Shown here in pieces: positions 24,701 to 37,447 of a stretch of 64,000 bases of DNA (its first letter is position 1; every line of letters begins with the position of its first letter). The notes beneath the pieces were generated by a model. That model was not told the DNA's origin. It did not search any database and saw only the letters and a program-made list of their open reading frames with translations. This DNA is from Bufo bufo (lineage: Eukaryota; Chordata; Amphibia; Anura; Bufonidae), in the NCBI RefSeq assembly GCF_905171765.1, contig NC_053392.1, positions 342,085,010 through 342,149,009 on the forward strand, in the 5' to 3' direction. The position numbers and the translations under genes were made by a program.

Positions 24701-25800
24701 AGCCAGTACTGAAAGGACTATGAGGCATGACATCATGTCAGTGGTTGATGGACATAGTGATCGTGACAGCCCTATTCGGAACAGAAATTATATAAATGCT
24801 GATAATCCCATTACAGTGCTGCAAAATATGTTAGCATTATTAGCTCATAAAAAAGGGGCAAACATGGACAAATTGTCTGAATAGGACTCCTACATAATTG
24901 TGGGTGTCTATAAAAACATTTTGCTACAGATAATATACTGTGAAATCTGTTACATTCCTGACCTCCTCAGCCACCCACTATTATAATCTTCTAAAGAGCA
25001 TTTTAGCAGCCTTCAGCAACATTATCTCTCTCTCAACAGAGGCTTCTTGAATTTAGAGTTTTTTACTAAATACAACAGTCATCCATTGCCTTTAAAGGGA
25101 ACCTGTCACCATGTTCTGACATATAAAACCAAATGTACCTTAATGCTTGTTTGCCCTGATAGTTCCCAGCGATCGATCCATAATCTTCTCAGGACTAACC
25201 TGTCCTATTTTATCGCCCTATTAACAGAAGAGAGTCATATCTTACATGCTTGACCTGAGAAGAGTCATATTTTCTCAGAGTCAAGTTCTACCAATGAATG
25301 GAAAGGCATGCTTATAGAACTATTTACGGTACGTCCATTGCCTAACATAGCACTGGAATGACTTTTAAAGACAGAAAGGAGACAACAGGCTCTCTAAAGA
25401 ACACCTTTGGGGGCATTTTTTTTATTATTGCATTTTACTCATTTTGAGCTATACATTTTTTTTTTTCATTTAGTCCTTTTTAAACATTTTAAACAGCTTT
25501 TCATGTACACCTTTCTGTTTCTGTGTATTTTCAGACCAGCAAGCTCTCTATCAGCTGTCAGGAGTTCATAGATGAAGGGCTAGACATGGAGCCTTCAGAG
25601 CTGCTCTCTGACTGATTCAATATGAAACAGAAAGCAAGTCAGTCTTCAAATACAATGAAAGTGAAGGGTTTAGAACAGAAACTGTCAAAATATTTTAATA
25701 CAGAGTAATTGAAACAAATTTTTGCCCAAAATAAGTAAAATGCTATGAAAAAAATAATTTCCTTAAATGTGTTCATAGCCTTTAAGTATTCTTAGAATTA
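24701..25800. other. Non-coding stretch with one element end
   Basis: No gene. tttaaagggaacctgtcacc (25092-25111) resembles the left end of a TTAA-type repeat, without a recognised partner. Confidence 0.45.
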
Positions 25801-25802
25801 TT

Positions 25803-27172
25803 GTTAAGTGAAGCGGAATTCCTAAATTCCGAAGCAGGTTTTTCTAAAATGGCGGCTGTAGAGGAGACAAGCCCGGGAATGCAAGATTACCCATATTGCC
25901 ATGCAGCCAGCCAAGCTGCAGATAGCTATCCCCTGTGATTTCCAGCTCTATAAAACCCTCATGAGCATAGGGAAAGATGTGGCAAGCACTAATGCGCTAG
26001 GGAAATTGTTGCTGAAAATGATTAATAGAAGAATATTGGAGAGGGAGAGTGCAGGGAGACTTATTCTGCATCAGTTTTATTTAGACCTACCTTTACTTAT
26101 TCCTACATCAGCCATAAACTAAGATATGTAATTCCAATACCAATAAGATAGAAGCCTTTATTATTCCACTGCCAGCATGCCAACCAATACCATCCATTCT
26201 GCACCCCTTAGGGTGGCCAGGTCTTAAAGGGGTTATCCCACTTTGCATTTTTATACTTACCTGCTGCCACCGCGCGTTCACTTCCTGCATTCTGGCTGGG
26301 GGCCGGCTTCATCTTGATTGAAGTCTTCTCCCGGCCGGGCCGCGCGCTGGACTGAACGCGCACGCTGCCGCGCATGCGCAATGTGACTTATTTCTGGCCA
26401 GTATAGTACAGAGCCGGCGTGCGCGTTCGCAGCTCTGTACTATTCTGGCCGGGAAGAAGTCACCGTCGCGCATGCGCGGCAGCGTGCGCGTTCAGGACAG
26501 CGAGTGGCCCGGCCGGGAGAAAAGAAGAAGTCTTCTGGGCAAGCGCGACCATCGGGATTTTGCGGAAGAGCGGTGGTCGTAACCAGGGGAGACCGAGTCA
26601 CAACAATAAGGTAAGTGGGGATGAATTTTCTCCTAATCGGTGGGAATTTGTTAATAAAGTATATTTACAAAAATGATCACTGTCAAATCATTAACAGATT
26701 TAACAGTGATCATTATGATGGGATAACCCCTTTAAAGATGACCATCCTCATCTTTTGGCTTTACTTCTTCGAAAATCATCCTTCAAAGTCTCCATGTCCT
26801 AGAAAAGTCAGCAAGATGCAGAGAGAGCTGGATGTTCCTGATGACATGGAAAAGGAGGAAATGCAGATGAAGAAGGACTCCCACCTGTAAGGCAGGAGAG
26901 AGCTGGGGTTGGAGAAGAGCCCCTGTTTAATGGTGCATTAAATGAGCCGCGCGACCATTAACAATGAAGACCGACTATACAACGCGGTCTTCATTATTCA
27001 TTGAAAGGCAACTGCATGGCCACAACGCACCTGCAACATGGCCGCTCCCTGTGGCCGTACCCTGAGGCAGAGTGGCCTGGTATATCTCATTTAAAGTGAT
27101 TTGTGACAAATTAATTTCATCACAAATTGAATTTCTGCCGAATCAAATTTTTCAAAACTTCGCTCAACTCTA
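25803..27172. mobile_element. Degenerate non-autonomous hAT element
   Basis: The right end, aaaacttcgctcaactcta (27153-27171), is a hAT end of the type seen in hAT-B. The left end is eroded (gttaagtgaagcgg). Near the left lies the phrase ctaaaatggcggctgtagag and then ctctataaaacc, the promoter-like order also found near the left end of hAT-C. A TTAA MITE is nested at 26228-26731. No transposase. Confidence 0.5.
26228..26731. mobile_element. GC-rich TTAA MITE
   Basis: TTAA at 26224-26227 and 26732-26735 flanks inverted ends aggggttatccca and gggataacccct. The middle is a strongly GC-rich, CpG-rich foldback: cgcgcatgcgc motifs and gcggcagcgtgcgcgttca are mirrored left and right around 26420. 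The ORF at 26419-26676 is part of this foldback and is not considered a gene. Confidence 0.85.
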
Positions 27173-28145
27173 GTTATAATGTTACATGCAACCCTTTACT
27201 GGAGTAAGATTGAGACAATTTGCGTGACTTTTTAAAAAGTCTCAGTTGATAAATCTGGAAGGAAACTATGCAATTAATATAACTAACCATACCTTTTTCC
27301 ACCACTTTTCAAGAGTAGTGTAAAAATGCAAAATGTTGCAAAATTTTCACACAAATAAATCCAATAAGCCTCAACCATATTTTGCAACTTTTTGAGGCCA
27401 GAATTCTGGAGTAATGGGCTTGATAAATTCCACTCAAAGTCAGTACATCAGTAAGCCTGGAGAGAAGCCAGCTATGCACTGTACTTACCTTTTCCTACAC
27501 TTTCATCCTTTAATGTGGTCATTTTTTATCCTACTCCAGCAATTTACAGTAAGAAGAACCAACAAGAATGTAGTGTTCACCACTTTCCGAGAGTTTCATC
27601 AGCATGTTGTAGAGCGGCACATATCAAAGTATCCACATTAAATACTGTTATTTCTAAATGCTGAGTTTATTTCAAGAAATCTTCTTACAGCTGTGCTACC
27701 AAAATCTATTTTGATCGCTGTAGAACATTTCCAGCATTGTCAGACTGGGTTAATCTTTGCTTAATTTTCTTGTATGTCTTGCTTGTCAGAAACATTTCTC
27801 TGATGGGCAATCTGCTAGCTGTGCTGATTGCAGACAATGTCATTCTGATATTTAAGACGGAACTATACTGTAGCTTTCAGTCACTCCAAAAGTAGTGCTT
27901 GTAAAATGGACTTGGACTTATGAATATTTTTACATCCGTACTGTATAAATCATATATAACATTTACAGATTATGCAAATAATTGTATGAATGCTTAAAGT
28001 GACTGTCTGCCCTGAAAATAATGTAGCTTTTTTTGTCTTAATAGGTTTATTATTCAACTCTGATTAATTTTCCTCATATATCTTTACAGTGGCAGGAGCT
28101 TTATTTTTCTCAGATTGATTTCTAAATCCCATGAATATGCTTGGA
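27173..28145. other. Non-coding stretch, nothing recognised
   Basis: AT-rich sequence without recognised gene or element ends, up to the MITE that hosts hAT-A. Confidence 0.5.
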
Positions 28146-28149
28146 TTTG

Positions 28150-28163
28150 GAGGGGTTGTCCTC
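28150..28163 (+). mobile_element. Left remnant of the MITE that hosts hAT-A
   Basis: gaggggttgtcc at the left flank of hAT-A continues as ttgtccaattgtttaat at its right flank (59751 onward). Together they have the layout of a known type of frog MITE beginning aggggttgtcca, followed by the palindromic gatctatcctcaggacaggt. Confidence 0.55.
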
Positions 28164-28912
28164 TAGTGTTGGGCAAGTATGCTCTGCCGAACACAAATTT
28201 TACTCGAGCATACTAGAGTCTCCTCCGCGCGCGTTTTTTGGCTTTTTTTTTTTACAACAAATTAGCCCCCTTGGGGGTTCGTACATGGGATCTTTTGATC
28301 CCCTCTCCTATTCACCATAATATAGATCTATTATGGTGAATCAGATTTTTACACTCTCCATTCTGAGCTATGCCTCGTGCATAGTTCAGTATGGAGAAAG
28401 CCATGGCAGGCCTGGATCGCTTCAGCAGCGTCCAGGCTGCCATGGCAACCGATCAGAGCCCTGCGATTTCATTGCGGGGGCTCTGATTGGAAGGAAGATG
28501 GAGCCGCACCACTTCACAGGAGGCGCGTACAGACTTAATCGCGGCACCTGAGGGGTTAAATGGCAGTAGCAGCGCGATCGCCTCTTCCTGTCAGTGCGGC
28601 CGGATGCTGGCTGTATCATACAGCCGGCAGATCGTGCATATGGAGCGGGCTCACTGCAGAGGCCCCCTCCATACATCCCCTGGGACGCAATGACGTACCT
28701 GTACGTCAATATGCGTGAAAGGAAGGACTATTGTTGTATCTGGCAGCAATATAAATATTAGCCCAACCTGCGCTAAATTGCGTGGAATTGTTAGAAAAAA
28801 ACTAAATTCCTTTTAAGGACTATTGTTGGATCTGGCAGCAATATATATTTTTAGCGCAACCTGTGCTAAATAGCTTGCAATTGTTTGGCCGCTGCAACCA
28901 GCAACATTATCT

Positions 28913-29640
28913 GCACTACATCTCCTATGTAACGTGTGCACAGCCTTAAAAATATCTGTGACATCCAGGGAACTTTTTCCGTAGACGGTGTCCGGTGCGG
29001 ACAGTCACATTTCCTGCGCTACATCTCCTGTAAAACGTTTGCGTATCTGAAATATCAGTGACATTCAGTCTAATTTTTTTGCTGCTGGTGGCAGCGATAT
29101 TACCTGCGCTACATCTCTAGTATAACGTTAGCACATCCGAAATATCAGTGACATTCAGTGTAATTTTTTTTGCCGCTGGTGACAGCGACATTATCTACGC
29201 TACATCTCTTGTATAACATGTGCGCAGCCTAAAAATATCTGTGACATCCAGTGTACTTTTCCCGCAGACGGTGTCTGCTGCGGACAGTTACATTTCCTGC
29301 GCTACATATCCTGTATAACGTTTGCATATCCGAAATATCAGTGACATTCAGTCTAATTTTTTTGCTGCTGGTGGCAGCGACATTACCTGCACTACATCTC
29401 CTGTATAACGTTTGCGCATCCTAAATATCAGTGACATTAATTCAGTGTAATTTTTTATTATCCGTTGGTGACAGCGACATTACTTGCTCTATATCTCCTG
29501 TATAAGGTTTGCACGTCCTAAAATTATCTGAGACATTCAGTGTACTTTTTTCATAGACGCTGCGGACAGCGACATTATCTGCGCTACATCTCCTGTTTAA
29601 TGTGTGTGCATCCTAAAAATATCTGACATTCTGTGTACTT
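28913..29640. repeat. Degenerate 90-104-bp tandem array of hAT-A
   Basis: The phrase gcgctacatctcctgtataa and variants recurs at 28913, 29016, 29106, 29197, 29299, 29389, 29485 and 29581, giving units of 90-103 bp. Each also carries a tcagtgacattcagtgtaat part and a ctggtggcagcgacattac part. The array lies directly before the transposase start, the same place as the 227-bp array of hAT-B. Confidence 0.85.
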
Positions 29641-29713
29641 TACTTGTGCATACACTTAGAAAACCTGTGCTACTGTACGTGTGACATACTTCCAAGCATA
29701 TATACCATTTAAT

Positions 29714-30936
29714 ATGCGCAAGGCGAGCAGTAAGGGTCGGGGAAGTGGCCGTGATGGTGCACGCAGAGGCCATGGCCCTGGGCCCGGTGAAACTGTGCCT
29801 GCTGCAAGAGCACAAGCAACACACTCATCCACGATACCTGGCTTCATGTCCCAGTTTGCAGGGCGGTGCAGGACACCACTCTCGAAGGCAGATCAGTGTG
29901 ACCAGGTGGTCGGTTGGATTGCAGCAGATAATGCTTCCAGTCGGTTACGCACCACCCTGCCTTCCACAAAGTCCAGTCTCAGTAGCCAAGAGTCTGGTCA
30001 ATAGAACCCTCAACCTAATACTCCTTCCTCCCACCATGGAGAGTCTTGGCAAACAAGTGATCCCTCACTCGGATATTCCGAGGAGCTCTTTTAATCCTTG
30101 ATTTGGGCCTCTTGACAAGCCCACTTGAAAAGGGACATGAGGAGATATTGTGCCCTGATTCCCAAACTCTTGAGCATCCACAGTCACAAGAAGATGACGG
30201 TGTGCAACAGCAATTAGTGTTTCACGAGGTGGATGATGATGATGAGACACAGTTGCCAATAAGTCAACTGCAATAAGTGTCTCAAGAGGTTGATGATGAG
30301 GATGAGACACAATTGTCAATAACTGAGGTTGTTGTTAGGTCAACAAATCAGGAGGATGACCAGAGTGAGGAAGTGGAAGAGGAGGTGGTGGACGATGAAG
30401 TCACTGACCCAACCTGAGAAGGTGGCAAGCCGAGCGATGACAGCAGTACAGAGGGGGAGGGATCCACAGCACCACAACAGGTTGAAAGAGGCAATGGGGT
30501 GGCAAAAGGGAGAAGGCGGGCCCCACCAAACAGGCCCACAACTGTACCCCAGAGCACCCCCTTGTGACAATATTCCTTGCTAAGGGGTAAGTGTTCCGCA
30601 GTCTGGCGGTTTTTTGAGGAAAGTGCGGACGATAAAATAATTGTCATTTGCAACCTGTGCCGTACCAAAATGAGCAGGGGCATAAACACTAGCAACCTCA
30701 CCACCACCAGCATTATCCGCCACATGGCATCAAAGCACCCTAATTGGTGGGCCGAACACCTGGGTCCACAATCACTGTCTGCCGGTCATACCACTGCCTC
30801 CTCTTCCCCTGTGTTACGTGCTGGCCAATCCCCTGTCCAAGACGCAGGCCCGAATGCCTCCCGGAATGCATCTAGACCTTTGCAAGCACCATCATCTAGC
30901 ACATCTACTTCCGTGTCCCAGCGCAGTGAATAGATG
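29714..30936 (+). pseudogene. hAT-A transposase, N-terminal part with BED finger
   Basis: Begins MRKASSKGRGSGRDGARRG, like the GRGRGR-rich start of the hAT-B protein. After an acidic region with frameshifts and stops (about 30100-30570), a BED-type zinc finger follows: CNLCRTKMSRGIN, then IIRHMASKH (30652-30738), with the same Cys-Cys-His-His spacing as hAT-B. It breaks off at 30937, where a Tc1 derivative is inserted. Several frameshifts make it non-functional. The protein would have bound the element ends and cut them. Confidence 0.8.
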
Positions 30937-30938
30937 TA

Positions 30939-31877
30939 CAGTACAGACCAAAAGTTTGGACACACCTTCTCATTCAAAGAGTTTTCTTTATTTTCATGAC
31001 TATGAAAATTGTAGATTCACACTGAAGGCATCAAAACTATGAATTAACACATGTGGAATTATATACATAACAAACAAGTGTGAAACAACTTAAAATATGT
31101 CATATTCTAGGTTCTTCAAAGTAGCCACCTTTTGCTTTGATTACTGCTTTGCACACTCTTGGCATTCTCTTGATGAGCTTCAAGAGGTAGTCCCCTGACA
31201 TTGTTTTCACTTCACAGGTGTGCCCTGTCAGGTTTAATAAGTGGGATTTCTTGCCTTATAAATGGGGTTGGGACCATCAGTTGCGTTGAGGAGAAGTCAG
31301 GTGGATACACAGCTGATGGTCCTACTGAATAGACTGTTAGAATTTGTATTATGGCAAGAAAAAAGCAGCTAAGTAAAGAAAAACGAGTGGCCATCATTAC
31401 TTTAAGAAATGAAGGTAAGTCAGTCAGCCGAAAAATTGGGAAAACTTTGAAAGTAAGGGCTATTTGACCATGAAGGAGAGTGATGGGGTGCTGCGCCAGA
31501 TGACCTGGCCTCCACAGTCACCGGACCTGAACCCAATCGAGATGGTTTGGGGTGAGCTGGACCGCAGAGTGAAGGCAAAAGGGCCAGCAAGTTCTAAGCA
31601 TCTCTGGGAACTCCTTCAAGACTATTGGAAGACCATTTCAGGTGACTACCTCTTGAAGCTCATCAAGAGAATGCCAAGAGTGTGCAAAGCAGTAAGCAAA
31701 GCAAAAGGTGGCTACTTTGAAGAACCTAGAATATGACATATTTTCAGTTGTTTCACACTTGTTTGTTATGTATATAATTCCACATGTGTTAATTCATAGT
31801 TTTGATGCCTTCATAGTCCTGAAAATAAAGAAAACTCTTTGAATGAGAAGGTGTGTCCAAACTTTTGGTCTGTACTG
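30939..31877 (+). mobile_element. Internally deleted Tc1-like element
   Basis: Inverted ends CAGTACAGACCAAAAGTTTG (30939) and its complement (ending 31877) are flanked by TA at 30937-30938 and 31878-31879. At 939 bp it is shorter than usual Tc1 elements because the middle of the transposase is missing. It interrupts the transposase pseudogene of hAT-A. Confidence 0.93.
31351..31736 (+). pseudogene. Tc1 transposase remnants, central part deleted
   Basis: An N-terminal piece starts at 31351 (MARKKQLSKEKR, then TLRNEGKSVSRKIGK) with the helix-turn-helix region. It stops soon after the deletion point. The C-terminal piece (31464-31736) has SPDLNPIEMVWGELD, holding the catalytic Glu motif, and continues to the natural end. 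The first two catalytic aspartates are deleted, so no activity is possible. Confidence 0.9.
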
Positions 31878-31879
31878 TA

Positions 31880-32188
31880 TATGCCCCAATCCTTTGAACG
31901 AAAGCACAAAAACCCCAACCACCCACCCACAGGCCATAGCACTAAATGCGCACCTTTTCAATTTGCTGACTCTGGAAATGTTGCCCTTTAGGCTTGTGGA
32001 CACTGAGGCTTTCCGCAGCCTGATGGCGGTGGCTGTCCCGCGTTACTCTGTCCCCAGCCGCCACTATTTTTCCCAGTGTGCAGTCCCAGCCTTACACCAT
32101 CATGTGTCCCGTAACATCACCCGTGCCCTGACCAATGTAGTTATTGGGAAGGTCCACTTCATATGGACAAGTGCTTTTGACTGTGGAC
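31880..32188 (+). pseudogene. hAT-A transposase, second part
   Basis: Resumes after the Tc1 derivative with SFERKHKNPNHPP, then RLVDTEAFRSLMAVAVPRYS and VPSRHYFSQCAVPALH, closely matching hAT-B (RLVDTDSFKQLMAMAVPQY, VPSRHYFSKTAVPSLH). It reads up to the first catalytic region (GKVHF, W) and is interrupted by the Penelope-like insertion, with a 13-bp duplication. A frameshift is needed to join the parts. Confidence 0.85.
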
Positions 32189-34497
32189 TATTGGTTGCCT
32201 ACTCTTGACGTACACTTTTTGATTTTTTTGGGTGTTATTTGTAGTAAAAATTAACTTTTATTTATTAAATTTAATAATTAGTGAATGAACTTATTGCTAA
32301 CCTACTTAAATTATAAATTTAAAACTTACACTGGTGGACCTGAGCAGTGCTTTTCTGAAGAAATTAATCAGTTAATCAACTAGCAGCCGTTTGACAATGG
32401 TGACTGTAGCTTAATTCAGCTAGCTGGTTGCTTTTTAGTATGCTGAATTGGATATATGTATCCACTTGTTGCTACAGTAATTCATAGCATTGTTGGTGGG
32501 CTGCTTGATTTTGGTGCCTATTGGCGCCGTATTGTGGCGTGATTAGTACTGCAGATGCTGCGGTGACTGCCTGCTGCCTGTCTTATCTCCTGGATTGATT
32601 CGTTTGGCAGTGCAGTCTCTCGCTGTGCTGCCTTTTGGCGATGCAGTCACCTACTGCACTAGGTACTAGCTATTCTATAGCACACGCTCATCATGAAAGG
32701 TCCTCTGTGTTCTAAAAACCTAAATGCTGCCCCCCGACATGTTTCGCCATGGATATGGCGTCCTCAGGGGATCGGGCAGTCTGTGAGGAGAGTGGAATTG
32801 CCGGGTATATTTGAAAACTCCCACTGAAATGACGTAATGTGTTTCAACCAATGATCTTGCTCCTTGGTGAGCTCGTCCCTGTTGCTTCTAACGTAGTCAC
32901 TGATAGGCTGTTTGTAACGGCCGGCTCTGACGTATCTGCTCGCGTGATCTCGCTCAGTTCCCGCGCATGCCTCTGGACTTAGGGCTTTGCGGTTTGGATT
33001 CACTGGCTAATCTATCCGTACTGGATTGTTCGCCGATCTTCTGATGTTAGAATGTATGGCTGTATAAATTCGGGTGGAGCGAGGTACTGCGCATGTCACT
33101 ATACTTAGGAGATTCTGCTGATGATGTTGTTTCTCTGCGCATGTCTCTAGACTTGGATGTTTTTTCTCTGTTCTTTCTTCTACTTATCTTTCTTTTGGCG
33201 CTTTTCTCTGACATTAGGTGATTTTCTACTTTCTTTTTATTCTTTTTATTACAGACATAATATGTTGTGCCTTCTTACTATTGATATTAGTATGATACTT
33301 CTCATATGTCAACCTACTTGTCTAGATTTCATTATTATCTTTCATTTGTGCGCTTTTTAACTGTATCGCAATGATTTACATAGCTATAATACAGTTTAAT
33401 AATTGTTATTTTTACAGATCAAAACTCCAGCTTCCAGATCTCCAAGAAGGCGACGCACCCACCACCCTCTCCATCCTTTCCAGGTATTGTTATTATTAGT
33501 GGTTATTATTGTTTTCCTACAGATCTATCAGCTGACAGTGAATTATCCAGTGGGTGTTACAATATATTTATTCCGTGAGTTGTTTACATTATGGTTTTAT
33601 ATGATTTTTTACTGTAAATATGCCACTCTCCAAATTATTACATTCAAGAAGGTCTAATTACTTTTATTTCATTGTTGTTGTATTCTATTTATTTTCATTA
33701 AGACAATTTTTACAAAAATGATGCAAAGGTGAACCCTTCATTAAGGCCTAGGGGTGAAAGACTTCTGAGTCTGTATATCCAGCGGGTTTCTTCCTGCTGT
33801 AATTTACGCTGGGTATACACCTATGTAACAATTGATTCCAAATATAGGGGAAAACCCTTAAAAGCTATACCCTATTCATAAAAGGAATAAACTGTGACAG
33901 ATGCAATAAAACAAGTGCAAAATGGCTGGTTTCTTATCTAGCCATCCCTCAACACAAATATCACTAGCAGAGGCAAATCAAGTGTTCTCCACAGGAAATT
34001 TACCAATAAATATCTTGGATATCAATCAGGCCTTCAAAGAACTTAATAAGACCTATAAAAGCTATGTGCGGTCAGTTTGGGAAGTGAGGAGTTTAGACAC
34101 CTATATACAACAAAAAATTGTGTATAGAGGGATACGTATCAATATCACTCCCAACTCACACCAAGAAGACCCTGAATTCATAAAAGGGTGGGAAACTCTA
34201 TTAACAGAAAATTCATTGCGCATGCAAGGGTACCTACTAGAGTACGAAAAGAAGCTAATGCAAAAAATCTCCCAACAATTAGAAAAAGAAGTAGGTGATA
34301 TTAAAATATTCCAGACTCATCCTGAGTATACTCAGCTGGAAATTAACCTACAAAAAAATATCGAAGGCCTACAAGGCGAGATCAAAGAGAGAAAGCATCG
34401 CAAATATAATAGAGATAGGAAAGATTTCGAATCTGGTAATATATACATCAAAAAGAATACCAGCTATCGTAGCGGCAATTTTAACTACCGCAAACCC
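32186..34497 (+). repeat. Left arm of 2,312-bp inverted repeat
   Basis: Mirrors 35730-38041. Contains, from the outside in, an AT-rich end, a pLTR-like part with a hammerhead motif on the minus strand, an intergenic part, and the first 576 bases of ORF1 on the plus strand. Confidence 0.93.
32727..32779 (-). ncRNA. Hammerhead ribozyme motif, left arm
   Basis: Exact mirror copy of the motif described at 37448-37500, read on the minus strand. It lies opposite in strand to the ORF1 in the same arm. Confidence 0.7.
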
Positions 34498-34920
34498 AGC
34501 CAGTATACAGACATTTCGGAATCAGAAGTATCCGAGTCTGATTCAGGGTCTAACACCTCAAAACCAGGTGTTAAGAGGAAAGCCAAAAATAAATTTGGAC
34601 AGTATCAAAGGAGATATAATTCCAACAGTACAACAAAATGGGCAGGCAACCAACAGAACAAATCTGGAGGACAAACTGCACAATGTATGGAGAGAGGATC
34701 AGCTCCAGACACAGACAGAGTAAACGAAACTGCCCCATTACTATTCTCCTCAGCTCCAACTTTTCCATTTGTGGCTGCACAAGCCCCAATAGGAATACCA
34801 AATATGGGTCCTCACTTACCTTCTCTGTCTTCAGCCTCCTTGCCTTCTCCTTCTTCTTTTTTAGTGTCAGGAACACAGTTGAGGGACCGGGACAAATGGG
34901 GATATCAGCCCAAGACGTAG
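33922..34920 (+). CDS. Penelope-like ORF1 protein
   Basis: A 332-residue open frame beginning MAGFLSSHPSTQ. The middle (residues 90-160) is rich in charged residues with heptad-like leucines (YLLEYEKKLMQKISQQLEKE) and probably forms a coiled coil. The C-terminal third is Ser/Pro/Asn-rich and disordered-looking. I recognise the neighbouring reverse transcriptase but not a domain here; in such elements an upstream protein of unknown, possibly RNA-binding, role may precede the reverse transcriptase. The reverse transcriptase frame overlaps its end in another frame. The first 192 codons are repeated on the minus strand at 36305, where they run into unrelated sequence. Confidence 0.6.
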   Translation: MAGFLSSHPSTQISLAEANQVFSTGNLPINILDINQAFKELNKTYKSYVRSVWEVRSLDTYIQQKIVYRGIRINITPNSHQEDPEFIKGWETLLTENSLRMQGYLLEYEKKLMQKISQQLEKEVGDIKIFQTHPEYTQLEINLQKNIEGLQGEIKERKHRKYNRDRKDFESGNIYIKKNTSYRSGNFNYRKPSQYTDISESEVSESDSGSNTSKPGVKRKAKNKFGQYQRRYNSNSTTKWAGNQQNKSGGQTAQCMERGSAPDTDRVNETAPLLFSSAPTFPFVAAQAPIGIPNMGPHLPSLSSASLPSPSSFLVSGTQLRDRDKWGYQPKT

Positions 34921-35729
34921 CACCTCCCTCTAAAACAAATGAGATGCAAATAATTAATTTAACAAACATCATTCTAGATTCGGAACATGAAAGACTTATT
35001 CAAAAAGGTCTTTCGTACACACCAGCACCATATTTTGACTGCTTCACATGGGTAAAAGATATAAACCTCTTTGCAAGGAAATTGGCATTGCACAAGGAGT
35101 ATAAGAATAAAGACAAGGATACCCAAGAAATGCATAGACGTGAATGTGAAGCAGTCCAAATATTGGAAGACTTACAGCAAGAACATTTAGGACAAATTCC
35201 ATTACCTAAACCACCATTCTCCACTATGACCCCCCAGTCCAAATTTACGCCACCCTTTACAAAATATAGTAATATTCAGACATTTGTGGATCTAGTAACT
35301 CTAGAACTACAAAAAATTAAAGGGAAAAAGTCACAAGTTAGCAGTAATCTAAGTAATAAAGAAAAGAAAGCCTTGAAAGAGCTGGCAGAAAATAAAAACT
35401 TAGAAATCAAACCATCAGATAAGGGGGGCAACATAGTGCTAATGGAAAAATCAGAGTACAAAAGAATGGTTATGGACCTGTTGAAAGATCAAAACACTTA
35501 TCAAAAATTGCAGAATAATCCTACTACTAAATTTGTACAAGAACTTAAAAACATATTACAGCAGGCAAAAGAAAAGAATCTAATTACCAAAGAAGAGTTC
35601 AAAGTCCTGTACAAGCCGAATCCTGTACTTGCAACATTTTACGCCATTCCCAAGATACACAAAAAACGACAACCAATTCCTGGGAGACCTATTGTATCTG
35701 GGAATGAGAGTCTGTGTGAGGGAATAAGT
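34898..35729 (+). pseudogene. Penelope-like reverse transcriptase, N-terminal part
   Basis: The frame starting about 34898 (MGISAQDVAPP; the open frame itself reaches back to 34638) contains NLSNKEKKALKEL, then IKPSDKGGNIVLMEKSEY, and YAIPKIHKKRQPIPGRPIVS (about 35640-35697). These are the N-terminal region and first finger motifs of Penelope-like reverse transcriptases. At 35730 the sequence turns into the inverted arm, so the catalytic YxDD part and the endonuclease are absent. It would have copied RNA into DNA at a nicked target. Truncation by the inverted junction makes it non-functional. Confidence 0.85.
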
Positions 35730-36305
35730 GGGTTTGCGGTAGTTAAAATTGCCGCTACGATAGCTGGTATTCTTTTTGATGTATATATTACCAGATTCGA
35801 AATCTTTCCTATCTCTATTATATTTGCGATGCTTTCTCTCTTTGATCTCGCCTTGTAGGCCTTCGATATTTTTTTGTAGGTTAATTTCCAGCTGAGTATA
35901 CTCAGGATGAGTCTGGAATATTTTAATATCACCTACTTCTTTTTCTAATTGTTGGGAGATTTTTTGCATTAGCTTCTTTTCGTACTCTAGTAGGTACCCT
36001 TGCATGCGCAATGAATTTTCTGTTAATAGAGTTTCCCACCCTTTTATGAATTCAGGGTCTTCTTGGTGTGAGTTGGGAGTGATATTGATACGTATCCCTC
36101 TATACACAATTTTTTGTTGTATATAGGTGTCTAAACTCCTCACTTCCCAAACTGACCGCACATAGCTTTTATAGGTCTTATTAAGTTCTTTGAAGGCCTG
36201 ATTGATATCCAAGATATTTATTGGTAAATTTCCTGTGGAGAACACTTGATTTGCCTCTGCTAGTGATATTTGTGTTGAGGGATGGCTAGATAAGAAACCA
36301 GCCAT
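35730..36305 (-). pseudogene. Second, inverted copy of Penelope ORF1 start
   Basis: Identical in translation to the first 192 residues of the protein at 33922. Past the arm junction the minus-strand frame continues about 49 codons into the complement of the reverse transcriptase region, which is not meaningful. It is an inverted 5' fragment. Confidence 0.85.
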
Positions 36306-37447
36306 TTTGCACTTGTTTTATTGCATCTGTCACAGTTTATTCCTTTTATGAATAGGGTATAGCTTTTAAGGGTTTTCCCCTATATTTGGAATCAATTGTT
36401 ACATAGGTGTATACCCAGCGTAAATTACAGCAGGAAGAAACCCGCTGGATATACAGACTCAGAAGTCTTTCACCCCTAGGCCTTAATGAAGGGTTCACCT
36501 TTGCATCATTTTTGTAAAAATTGTCTTAATGAAAATAAATAGAATACAACAACAATGAAATAAAAGTAATTAGACCTTCTTGAATGTAATAATTTGGAGA
36601 GTGGCATATTTACAGTAAAAAATCATATAAAACCATAATGTAAACAACTCACGGAATAAATATATTGTAACACCCACTGGATAATTCACTGTCAGCTGAT
36701 AGATCTGTAGGAAAACAATAATAACCACTAATAATAACAATACCTGGAAAGGATGGAGAGGGTGGTGGGTGCGTCGCCTTCTTGGAGATCTGGAAGCTGG
36801 AGTTTTGATCTGTAAAAATAACAATTATTAAACTGTATTATAGCTATGTAAATCATTGCGATACAGTTAAAAAGCGCACAAATGAAAGATAATAATGAAA
36901 TCTAGACAAGTAGGTTGACATATGAGAAGTATCATACTAATATCAATAGTAAGAAGGCACAACATATTATGTCTGTAATAAAAAGAATAAAAAGAAAGTA
37001 GAAAATCACCTAATGTCAGAGAAAAGCGCCAAAAGAAAGATAAGTAGAAGAAAGAACAGAGAAAAAACATCCAAGTCTAGAGACATGCGCAGAGAAACAA
37101 CATCATCAGCAGAATCTCCTAAGTATAGTGACATGCGCAGTACCTCGCTCCACCCGAATTTATACAGCCATACATTCTAACATCAGAAGATCGGCGAACA
37201 ATCCAGTACGGATAGATTAGCCAGTGAATCCAAACCGCAAAGCCCTAAGTCCAGAGGCATGCGCGGGAACTGAGCGAGATCACGCGAGCAGATACGTCAG
37301 AGCCGGCCGTTACAAACAGCCTATCAGTGACTACGTTAGAAGCAACAGGGACGAGCTCACCAAGGAGCAAGATCATTGGTTGAAACACATTACGTCATTT
37401 CAGTGGGAGTTTTCAAATATACCCGGCAATTCCACTCTCCTCACAGA

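Noticed and set aside
28860..29640. Possible CRISPR-like array
   Set aside because: Units are contiguous and degenerate, without conserved repeats separated by unique spacers, and the setting is a vertebrate transposon.
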